Assembly (NCBI GenBank): GCA_035645695.1
Contig: DASQMC010000079.1
Span: 7,544 to 71,543 of the forward strand
Length of the DNA: 64,000 nt
Origin: JAIVJZ01 sp035645695
GTDB taxonomy: Bacteria; Acidobacteriota; Blastocatellia; Pyrinomonadales; Pyrinomonadaceae
Direction: 5' to 3'
Position numbers and translations under genes: made by a program. The notes under the pieces were generated by a model. It was not told where the DNA came from, did not search any database, and saw only the letters and a list, made by a program, of their open reading frames with translations. Positions 19,364 through 27,370 of the stretch are shown here, piece by piece. Numbering within the stretch: the first letter of the stretch is position 1; every line of letters begins with the position of its first letter.

Positions 19364-22300
19364 TCACCTCTTGAAAATTTCTTTGAGTTTACTACGCACG
19401 AACGTTTCCACGTCGGCAAGGGTAGGCTTTTGATCCTTCGGGAAGAGCGGCAAATCTTTCTTGTGCTTCTCGAACCACGCCTTCAGGGTTTCGCGCTCGC
19501 GCTCCCGCCTCTTGTCGGACGCTTCAGCCTCTTTCTTCGTGAGCGCCCCGATGCCCCTCGTGCCCTTCATGTCCTGCGCGACGATGGCCGCCCCCATCTG
19601 CGCCTCCCCGAAGGCGGCCGGGTGGATGCCCGTCTTGCCGACAATCTGATCGATGGGCTTGCCTCCCGGCCCGCTCGCCAGGTCAATAGCCATCATTGAG
19701 TAGGCCAGGTCGCGCCTGTTGGCGCCGCCTCCGTGGCTCGGCTCCTTCGCCATCATCAGCCCGTAGAGTTCGGCGAGGTCGCCCGCGTGCGGCTCGGCCT
19801 CCTTCGGCAGCGGCTTGCCCGTCGCCAGCATCTTGAGCCAATCGCCCGTAGGCTTCCCGGCCAGGGCTGCGACCAACTCGTCGTACTTGCGCCCCTTGGC
19901 ACCGCCGCCGGGGCCGATGCCCCTCCACGGGAACGGCCCCATCTGATAGGGCGCTTGCTCGAAGCCGTGCTCAAAGGCCACTTCCTTCCCTCCCACGGTC
20001 TGCCCGACGATTACCCTCTGCTGCCCCGCGCCCAGCGCCACGACGCCGGCCGCCGGCGCACTGCGCTGCCTGATGTCTACCTGCTGCAACGTCTGTCCGC
20101 TCGGCGTCGTGACCGGAGCCAGCGGCGGCACGCCCTTCTTTTTATTCTCCCTATTCTCTTTTGCTCTCTCCTTCTGCGCCTCTTTAACCATCTCTTTCGC
20201 GATCTTGTCGATAACCAGAAACACCTGATTGTCCTCGAACGTCCAGCCCTCTGCCAGCGTGAGTTCAGGGTTGATGGTCGCCACCAATTCCCGCCCGCGC
20301 AACTCCAGCGTGGTCAACTTGTACTGCACCTTCCACAACGCGAGCCGCGCCTTGAGGATAATGGGCGGCACGCCCTTAGCCATCAGCGCCTTCACCTTCG
20401 GCTTCAACTCGCGCCCGGCGCGTTCCAAGTCTTTCTTCTTCTCCTCGGGCGTGCGCTCCTTGCCACCGAGTTTGCCCATCATCTTCTTGACGAAGGCGAT
20501 GGCCTTACCCAGGAACTTGTCGATGGCGGCGTCGATCACGCCCTGCACCTTCTTGACGGTGGCGGTGGCGCGCTTCGGTATGTCGCCGAGGCCGATGAGG
20601 CGCGCGAAGAAGCCGATGACAAGCGGGATGGCCGCGCCGAGCGCCTGTTCCACCTTCGTCGCCGCCGCGCCGATAGCCCCCTGCGCGATGGCCGACACCG
20701 AATTGACGATGGCATCCACGAACGACATGATCTGCGCGGCCTGTTCGATGACGAACATGACCGTGTTGTAGATCGCCAGGACGGCCTGAACAATCGCGCC
20801 CGCCGGGTTGAACATCGAGAGCAGCTTCGTGACGGCGGCCTTGATCACCGTCTCGATGATCATGTCGCGGATCGCGCCGAGCACCATCTCCTTCAGGTTC
20901 GAGAGGTCGCCCTTGACCTGTTCCCACAGTTTCGCAGGGCCGCCCGCGATGAACGTCTTGACGTATTCCACGAGTTTCTCGATGACCGTCACGGCCGTCG
21001 GCCCCAGCAGCTTGACGGCCTTCGCGCGCATGTTCTCGAAGGTGATGCCGAGAATCTGCATGACGAGTTTGAAGATCGAGGCCAGCGAGAAGTCGGCCGG
21101 AGGCGTGACGCCTGCCGAGGCGAGCGCGCCGAAAAGCCAACCGATCAAGCCCTTGACGAGCCACGACTTGATGTTGGCCTTGAACTGGTTGAAGCCCTGT
21201 TTGATCGCGCCGATCAAATTCGAGAGGAAGCCGATTGGGTCTGCGAGTATGAGTTTGATGGTGTCCGCGCCCTTCTTCAAAAGCGCCATCAACTTGTCTT
21301 TGAACTCCGCCAGAACCTTGATGATCTCGCCGAGTTTTTCGACGAACGCCTGCACGAGTCCCTTGTTGGCGTCCTGTATCTCCTTGAGCGCCTTGTCGGC
21401 CTTATCGGACGCCTCCTTGTACTTCTGCGCGAGCGCCTGTGCGAGTTCGTTCTTCTTGTTCTCGATGCCCTGTTCGAGTTCCTTGAAACGGCCGTCAATC
21501 TCCTTCTGCGCCGACTCGCCCACGGAGCGCAGATTCGGCGCGAGATTCGAGACGTACAGCTTGATCTCGTTCTGCCCGTCCGCGACCATCGCCTTCGCCT
21601 CGGCCAGCCGCTTCTCGACCAGATCGGCGACGCGCACGACGAGCGCGTCCATCAAGCGCGTGAAGATGTTGCGCCCCTCGACGTAGAAGGCGTTCACCTC
21701 CTCGGGCAGTCCCGTGAACTGATCGGCCACCCAGCGCGCCGCGCCCACGCCCGGGATCGAGAGATAGCGCTCCAGCTTGTAGTTGAAGATGCGTTCTTCG
21801 ACGTAGCTTTTCATCGCCGAGAGCGCGGCGTCCGTGCCGGTGTCGAACATCGCGCCGACCTCCGTCTCAAGGGAGGCGAGTTTGTTCTCGACGTTCGTCT
21901 TCGTCCTGTTGTAGATGGCCTCGATGTCGTCGGCCACTTTCTTGCGTTCGAGTTCGTCCTTCTTCTTCGCGGCCTCCTGCCTGAGTTGCACCGCAGACTT
22001 CGACTTGGCCTTGCTGCCGAGCATCGCGCCCGCGCCTTTTCTCGACGCGGCCTTGGCCTGCGCGCCCGCGCTCGTGAGCACGCCCCGTTCGCGAGCGCGA
22101 AATGCGGCGGGCGCGGCGTCGGCCTGCTTGCCGACAGAATCTTTCGCCGTCAGCACCGCGCTGAAACGCGGATCGTTGGCCTTCTTTAACTGCGTCGGCG
22201 TAACTTCCGCGTCGGCCATCGCCGCGTCTGTGTCCTGTTTGGAATCTTGCAGCGAAACGTCCGCGGCCGTCTTCGGCGCGGGCATTCCGGCGGCGGCGTC

Positions 22301-22804
22301 AACGTCGGGCGAAGGAGGTTGAGGCTCGTTGGGGATAGGCGTCGATTGCTTGGCCTCGCCGGCTTCGCCGGGCGGCTCCTTCGATGCCGAGGAGACATCG
22401 CCCGTCGCCTCCTGCTTCTGCTGGTTGACGTTGCCCTTGAGCGACCCCTTCAACGACGAGGCGTCGCCGCCCTTCATAAACTTCTCGGTGTCGCCGAGAG
22501 TCTTCGGCATCGCCTTCTCGATCTCGGCGCGCAGGAGCGAGAGAAAACTGTCCGACTCCGGCTTCTTCGTCTTCGCCTCTTTGATCTTATCTACTTGTTT
22601 GGCCTTGCCGCCCGCGGCGCGTTCGTTGGGCGGCCCCTTGGCGGCGGCCTGCGCCTCGGCGGCCTTTTGCTTCGGCGTCGGGTGCTGTTTGACTTTGGCG
22701 GACTTCCGCTTGAGGTCTTCGACGATCTTCGCAAAGCGCGGGTCGCTCTCCGGCTTCTGCCGGGGCTTGGGCTTACGCGAAAGTGATCGAAGTGCAACAG
22801 GCAT
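19364..22804 (-). CDS. 1146-aa helical CIS-associated protein: cargo/effector or tape-measure candidate
   Basis: Residues 1-265 are low-complexity, rich in Lys, Ala, Gln and Pro. Residues about 265-520 are heptad-rich helix, likely coiled coil. Residues about 530-790 alternate amphipathic and hydrophobic helices (for example GLIGWLFGALASAG and FLSNLIGAIKQGF), a pattern I associate with large eCIS-linked cargo proteins that often carry an N-terminal DUF4157; no DUF4157 HExxH is visible here. After a charged linker, a distinct C-terminal domain (about 950-1146) carries DLAELYGLMMAKEP and AFGEAQMGAAIVAQDM and could be a toxin. It lies after the AAA+ ATPase gene, where eCIS cargo is often encoded. 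No other tape-measure candidate exists, so that role is also open. Confidence 0.7.
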   Translation of the reverse strand: MPVALRSLSRKPKPRQKPESDPRFAKIVEDLKRKSAKVKQHPTPKQKAAEAQAAAKGPPNERAAGGKAKQVDKIKEAKTKKPESDSFLSLLRAEIEKAMPKTLGDTEKFMKGGDASSLKGSLKGNVNQQKQEATGDVSSASKEPPGEAGEAKQSTPIPNEPQPPSPDVDAAAGMPAPKTAADVSLQDSKQDTDAAMADAEVTPTQLKKANDPRFSAVLTAKDSVGKQADAAPAAFRARERGVLTSAGAQAKAASRKGAGAMLGSKAKSKSAVQLRQEAAKKKDELERKKVADDIEAIYNRTKTNVENKLASLETEVGAMFDTGTDAALSAMKSYVEERIFNYKLERYLSIPGVGAARWVADQFTGLPEEVNAFYVEGRNIFTRLMDALVVRVADLVEKRLAEAKAMVADGQNEIKLYVSNLAPNLRSVGESAQKEIDGRFKELEQGIENKKNELAQALAQKYKEASDKADKALKEIQDANKGLVQAFVEKLGEIIKVLAEFKDKLMALLKKGADTIKLILADPIGFLSNLIGAIKQGFNQFKANIKSWLVKGLIGWLFGALASAGVTPPADFSLASIFKLVMQILGITFENMRAKAVKLLGPTAVTVIEKLVEYVKTFIAGGPAKLWEQVKGDLSNLKEMVLGAIRDMIIETVIKAAVTKLLSMFNPAGAIVQAVLAIYNTVMFVIEQAAQIMSFVDAIVNSVSAIAQGAIGAAATKVEQALGAAIPLVIGFFARLIGLGDIPKRATATVKKVQGVIDAAIDKFLGKAIAFVKKMMGKLGGKERTPEEKKKDLERAGRELKPKVKALMAKGVPPIILKARLALWKVQYKLTTLELRGRELVATINPELTLAEGWTFEDNQVFLVIDKIAKEMVKEAQKERAKENRENKKKGVPPLAPVTTPSGQTLQQVDIRQRSAPAAGVVALGAGQQRVIVGQTVGGKEVAFEHGFEQAPYQMGPFPWRGIGPGGGAKGRKYDELVAALAGKPTGDWLKMLATGKPLPKEAEPHAGDLAELYGLMMAKEPSHGGGANRRDLAYSMMAIDLASGPGGKPIDQIVGKTGIHPAAFGEAQMGAAIVAQDMKGTRGIGALTKKEAEASDKRRERERETLKAWFEKHKKDLPLFPKDQKPTLADVETFVRSKLKEIFKR

Positions 22805-22818
22805 TGGGTAGAACGATG

Positions 22819-22889
22819 AACGATGAACGATGAACGATGAAGTGAAAACAATATCCTTGTCTTTACTTCATCGTTCATCGTTCATCGTT
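22819..22889 (-). repeat. Perfect 25-bp inverted repeat of GAACGAT heptamers ahead of the cargo candidate
   Basis: Arms 22819-22843 and 22865-22889 are perfectly complementary around a 21-nt loop, and each arm is a tandem of the heptamer GAACGAT. In the minus-strand transcript the hairpin ends 14 nt before the ATG of the 1146-aa gene, and no free Shine-Dalgarno is seen there. It may terminate part of the upstream transcript or limit translation of the cargo gene. A related heptamer recurs at 49091-49173. Confidence 0.85.
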
Positions 22890-22901
22890 TCCTTTCCTTT
22901 C

Positions 22902-25028
22902 TCACCAGCGGTTGAAGGCTGCGACGACGTTCGCGTCGCGGCGCGTTTGGAGCGGGCAGACCGCGCCCGCCTTGCGATATTCGCGGCGGACTGCCGCCTC
23001 GAAATGTTCGGACGTGACCGGGCTATCGTCCGCGAGCGCGAGCGAAGTGGCGTGAAGCACGGCGTTGCGAATTTGCCCGCCCGTCAACTCGCAGCGGCGC
23101 GCGGCCTCGTCGAGCAGTCGCCCCTCGATCCGGTGCGAGAGGGGAAGGTGCAGTTGCCAGATCGTCCAACGCTCCGTGGAGTCGGGCGGGGTGAAATTGA
23201 TCGACACGTCCATGCGCCGCTGGAACGCGCCGTCGATGCGGTCGCCCGCGTTGGTCGTGACGACGAGGATGCCCTCGAAGGATTCGAGCCGTTGCAACAG
23301 GTAGTTGGTTTCGAGGTTGGCGTAACGGTCGTTGGCGTTGCCCACGTCGGTTCGTTGCGTGAGCAGTGCGTCGCCTTCGTCGAGCAGGAGGATCACGTCG
23401 AGTTCTTCGGCGAGCGCGAAAATCCGGTTGAGGTTCTTCTCGGTCTCGCCGATGTACTTGTTGACGACGGTCGAGAGGTCGAGCCGGTACAAATCCATCT
23501 GGAGACTCGCGGCGAGCAGGCGCGCGGCGAGCGTCTTCCCCGTGCCGCTCGTGCCGCTGAAGAGAGCGCGCACGCCCGCGTTCAGCCCGCAGGCGAGCGC
23601 GTCGCCGACGTGCGCGGGCAACCTCTCGCGATGACGGCAACGGCTTTCGAGATTGCGCAATTCCGCGAACGTCTCCGCGCTCGCCGCAAGGTGGCTCCAA
23701 TCGCCCGTCGTATTGATGCGCACGGCCAGCGTATCGAGCATCTGCCGGTTGAGCGCGCGGCTGGCCTGCTGCACGTCCGTGATGTTGACGCCCGCGCGCC
23801 CTGCGAGCGCGGCGTAGGCGATGGCGAGCTTGGCGGCGCGGCGGATGTTACCGCCCGTCAGGCGAAAGCGTTCGCTGATGAGTTCGATGTCGGGCGTGGC
23901 GTGCGTGCCGAGCGCTCGCAGCCAGTGGAGGCGTCGGGCGTCGCGGTCGGGCGCGTCGAGCGTGACGGTGAGCGCGCGTTCGGCCGCCTCGCCGCGAACG
24001 CCGCCCTGCTTGCCGAGCACGACGCCGAGCGCGCCCGCGTAGCCCGCGAGCGGCGGCAACTCCACGGTCTCGCCGGGCGGGATGTCGAAGACGAAGACGG
24101 GCAGCGCGCGGAGCAGCGTCGCGAGCGTGCCGGCGAGCCGCCAGCGTTCGTCTGGAGAGTTGTTCGCGTCAGTCGTGCGGTCAAAGTTGGAGAGTTCGAG
24201 CACGCCCCGGCCGAGCGAGCGCGCCACCGCTCCGGCGAGCGTGCGGCGGCCGTTGTGATGCGGGCCGCGCACGACGAGCGCCTGCGCCTCGCCCGACGCG
24301 AGCAGGGCGGGGACAACTTCGAGTTTGGCGCGCAATGCGTGGGGGAGGATGAGCGCGTCGAGCGCGTCGAGCGCGGCGGGCGCATGATACCGCGCCCACG
24401 GGGCGAGGCGTTCGCGCGTCTCGCCCCGCAGCACGTCCCAGAGCAACGGCGGCACGTAGAGCGCCCACTCAGTGCGCGGCGCGTCCGTCCCCGTAAACTC
24501 GACGAGACCCAACTCGTGCAACTCGCGCAGACGTGCGCGCACCTCTCGACAGTCGTCCTCGTCGCGCCACCATGCCAAGAGCAGGCCGAGAGTCGGACGA
24601 TGTTGGCCGGGCGTCGCCTGCATCGTTTCAAAGAGCAGGCCGAAGCGCGCGTCCTCTTCCGAGAGACCCGCGCATATCAGCAGCGTCATGCCCGCATGAT
24701 CGAGCGCGGCCGCATCGCGCAACGCCCGCAGCGGCAGGTGCGTCTCCGCCGTCCCTTCTTCCCACAGGCGGATCGCTTCCCGCCACCAATCATGCGCCCC
24801 GCGCTCGTCTTCGACGCAGGCGAGATGCGCGGGCGCGCGGCCTTCGAGTTCTTCGCTGTAACCTTCGAGAAAGGGAAACTGTTCGTAGGCCGCCTCGACC
24901 GTCTCAAACGATTGCGCGACTTGCTCAAGCACGCGCGCGACGGCGGCGAAGACGTAGAGTTTGAAATGGTTCGCGGGGGTCGCCGCGAAATCGGCGAAAG
25001 CATGTTCCGGTTTTTGCGCCTGCACCAT
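22902..25028 (-). CDS. CIS-associated AAA+ ATPase (Afp15-like)
   Basis: 708 aa. The C-terminal AAA+ module (about 460-700) has Walker A GTSGTGKT with Lys498, Walker B LLLDEGD with Asp550 and Glu551, and the sensor/arginine-finger region TTNAGDRIDGAFQRRMD. The N-terminal 400 residues are helical, with a degenerate second ATPase-like region. In Afp/PVC systems the equivalent ATPase is needed for assembly or recycling of the particle and acts in the cytoplasm. The ATG at 25026-25028 has GGAGGGG upstream, and 27 nt separate it from the previous gene. The AAA+ assignment is certain; the CIS role rests on the neighbourhood and family. Confidence 0.93.
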   Translation of the reverse strand: MVQAQKPEHAFADFAATPANHFKLYVFAAVARVLEQVAQSFETVEAAYEQFPFLEGYSEELEGRAPAHLACVEDERGAHDWWREAIRLWEEGTAETHLPLRALRDAAALDHAGMTLLICAGLSEEDARFGLLFETMQATPGQHRPTLGLLLAWWRDEDDCREVRARLRELHELGLVEFTGTDAPRTEWALYVPPLLWDVLRGETRERLAPWARYHAPAALDALDALILPHALRAKLEVVPALLASGEAQALVVRGPHHNGRRTLAGAVARSLGRGVLELSNFDRTTDANNSPDERWRLAGTLATLLRALPVFVFDIPPGETVELPPLAGYAGALGVVLGKQGGVRGEAAERALTVTLDAPDRDARRLHWLRALGTHATPDIELISERFRLTGGNIRRAAKLAIAYAALAGRAGVNITDVQQASRALNRQMLDTLAVRINTTGDWSHLAASAETFAELRNLESRCRHRERLPAHVGDALACGLNAGVRALFSGTSGTGKTLAARLLAASLQMDLYRLDLSTVVNKYIGETEKNLNRIFALAEELDVILLLDEGDALLTQRTDVGNANDRYANLETNYLLQRLESFEGILVVTTNAGDRIDGAFQRRMDVSINFTPPDSTERWTIWQLHLPLSHRIEGRLLDEAARRCELTGGQIRNAVLHATSLALADDSPVTSEHFEAAVRREYRKAGAVCPLQTRRDANVVAAFNRW

Positions 25029-25055
25029 TAGACCGCCCCTCCCTCTTTCGCCTTC

Positions 25056-27311
25056 CTACTCGAAATGAAACGCGACGATGCGCCCCGCCGCCGGAATCCA
25101 ACCGGGGTCGCGATCAAGTCCGGCCACGCGCACCTCAAAGGGCAACTCCGCCAGTCGCATCAGGATGTCAACGTGCGTCGCCGTCACAAACACGCGCGCA
25201 TTGCGCTCACACAGGAGACGCGCCGCGCGCCGCACGTCTCCCGTGCCGAGCGCGAGACGCAGACGCGCGCGCGCGTAAAGATGCACGCGTTCGACCCAGA
25301 GCGCGAGCGGCGTGCGGCCGCGAATTTTGAGCGGGCGCGGGGCGCGCGTGGGCTTCCCCGCGAACGCGTGTGCGTAAACTTCCGACTCGCTCTCTAGTTG
25401 CGCTTCCAATTCCTCTTCACCGTCGAGCGGCACGTCAATCAAGAGGAACTTCTCAGGGTGTATGACCTGCAAGCGGCCTTGCCCCCGCGCGTCGCGCGCG
25501 ACAGCCCAACGCCAGTTGCCCTTTGCGGGAATATTTCGCAGCCACCCGGCGTCCATGCGCCACGCGCCGGGCGGGCTGAAATTATCGCCGGGCGGCTCTC
25601 CCGGAGCGCGCCCGGAGAGTTGTGCCAGCAGAGGCCAGACGGGATCTTCCTCGACGCACGCCCCGGCCATTCGCCGCCCGAGGAGGGCGACGAAATCCCA
25701 AACGGGCAGCGCGATGCACTGCGCGGCGGGCGCGGTGAAGTCGCCGTAGAGTTCGAGAAAGAGAGCGAGATTGACGAGATGAAACAGCCCGCCGAAACGC
25801 GTCTCGATCCGCGCTTCGAGCAAGGGCGAAACGGTTGTGTGCGTCGCCTCCGCCTCCGGGATGAAAGGGAGCGGCGCACCCGTCGCTTGTTCCTCAACCC
25901 GCGAGTCCGGCAACTCGAACAGCGGCGCGCTCGCGCCTCGTTCGGCGGCTTCACCTCGCGGCGCGACGCTTTCGACGACATCGGAAGTCACGGCGAGCGC
26001 GACCGTGTCTCTCGCCTCGAACTGTGAAGTCTCGGACTGCCGGGGGGGCTCTCCGTCCTGCGGCGAAAGTTTCGACGTGGGTGCGAAAGCGTTCGCGTCT
26101 TGAAACCCGGGAGTGCCACGCCGCGCGCCGCGAATTTCAGACGCGGGTTGTTGCAGTTTGTCTGAAACAACATGCACGGGAGACGCCGCGCGCACGCCCT
26201 CCGGTGTGTGAACCGCCCCGCGCGGGGAGGCCGCGCCCGGCTTTGACGCGGAAAGGGTCGGGAGCACGCGCGCGTCGCGCGGCTTTTTCGCATTCGAGCT
26301 TGGCGGCGCGGCGACCGCGTTCGTTTCACGGCCGGGTGAGGCCGCGTTCATCCACGCTTGTATGCGGAGCGCGAAACCGCTCCCGCGCACGACGACTGGC
26401 GCGCGGTGCAAGGCGAGTCCGACGCCGAGCAAGCATTGCTGCGACAATTCCAACTCGTGCGACGACGCCTCCGGCGCGAACTCCCTCCACGGCGACGCGC
26501 CTCCTCCTGCGCCCGTTTCCGCCGGAGGCGGTTGAAATTCCCCCCCCGCCGTGTCGCCGGGAAATGTTTCAGGTTGCGACGCTTTAGGCCGCATTCCGGC
26601 CGCGCCCGAACGCCCGGCATGTTCCGGCGCGGCGAAGACGACGGCCTGTAATTCGCCGAGCGCGAAACGGCGCACGAGGCTATCGAGTATGGCGCGCGCC
26701 CCGCCGGGCGCGAGCGCGCGCGCGAAGGCCACGGCTCGCTGCCGTCGCGCGAGATGTTCGAGCGCACCCGGCACGTATTCGGGCGTCTCGCGCCAGAGTT
26801 TGACGACCGCCGGGGCGTCGATGGTCTCTTTGAAAAGACTGCGCCACCACCAGCGCGCGGCGGCGCGCTGCTCGCACCAATCGCACGCGAGCGCGGCCAG
26901 CAACTCGGCGCGATCCTCGAAGACGACGCAGGGCGCATCGGCCGCGACCGCATCGCGCGCCGGACGCGGGGCGCGACGCGCGAGTTGTTCGATAGAAGCG
27001 CGCACGGACTGTTGCCATTCCGGCGGCAGGAACGAATTTGCGCCCGAGAGCGAGACGGTGCGCGGGCGCGGATCGTCGAGGCGGCGGATGCAGACGATGG
27101 CCGACGGGGGGAGCCCCGCGGGTTGCACTTCCGCCGCGCGGAAGAGAGTGGCGAGCCGCAACTGCGCCGCCAGCGGATCGAGGCCGGAGCACCGGACGCG
27201 CAGCCGCGACACGTAAGTCTGTTCACCCGTTTGCAGGTTGATCATCTCAAAGAAACCGGGTCGGGTTCGCGGGAAGCAAGCGGCGAGCGAACGGGACGAC
27301 TTCGTGGTCAA
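25056..27311 (-). CDS. CIS-operon protein of unknown function, 751 aa
   Basis: I do not recognise a domain. The N-terminal part (about 20-230) is alpha/beta, with RLRVRCSGLDPLAAQLRLATLF and several Trp-rich stretches. Residues about 260-490 are low-complexity and rich in Pro, Ala and Glu, so probably disordered. The C-terminus (about 500-751) is folded and ends in a beta-rich stretch. No signal or membrane segment. The frame opens at a TTG (27309-27311); an ATG at 27243-27245 (MINLQTGEQ) is an alternative start and neither has a strong ribosome site. It sits between the barrel protein and the ATPase, so a structural, assembly or loading role is likely. Confidence 0.7.
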   Translation of the reverse strand: MTTKSSRSLAACFPRTRPGFFEMINLQTGEQTYVSRLRVRCSGLDPLAAQLRLATLFRAAEVQPAGLPPSAIVCIRRLDDPRPRTVSLSGANSFLPPEWQQSVRASIEQLARRAPRPARDAVAADAPCVVFEDRAELLAALACDWCEQRAAARWWWRSLFKETIDAPAVVKLWRETPEYVPGALEHLARRQRAVAFARALAPGGARAILDSLVRRFALGELQAVVFAAPEHAGRSGAAGMRPKASQPETFPGDTAGGEFQPPPAETGAGGGASPWREFAPEASSHELELSQQCLLGVGLALHRAPVVVRGSGFALRIQAWMNAASPGRETNAVAAPPSSNAKKPRDARVLPTLSASKPGAASPRGAVHTPEGVRAASPVHVVSDKLQQPASEIRGARRGTPGFQDANAFAPTSKLSPQDGEPPRQSETSQFEARDTVALAVTSDVVESVAPRGEAAERGASAPLFELPDSRVEEQATGAPLPFIPEAEATHTTVSPLLEARIETRFGGLFHLVNLALFLELYGDFTAPAAQCIALPVWDFVALLGRRMAGACVEEDPVWPLLAQLSGRAPGEPPGDNFSPPGAWRMDAGWLRNIPAKGNWRWAVARDARGQGRLQVIHPEKFLLIDVPLDGEEELEAQLESESEVYAHAFAGKPTRAPRPLKIRGRTPLALWVERVHLYARARLRLALGTGDVRRAARLLCERNARVFVTATHVDILMRLAELPFEVRVAGLDRDPGWIPAAGRIVAFHFE

Positions 27312-27370
27312 CCCCGCGCCTGCGCGCCTCTTGCCTCACGCGAACCCGGCTCCATAAGGCCGCGCCCGTT

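Noticed and set aside
19733..22189. 818-codon plus-strand frame opposite the 1146-aa CIS protein
   Set aside because: Arg/Leu/Asp-rich shadow frame without ribosome site or domain; other long plus frames at 22830-25031, 34943-36901 and 49110-51158 are rejected for the same reason.
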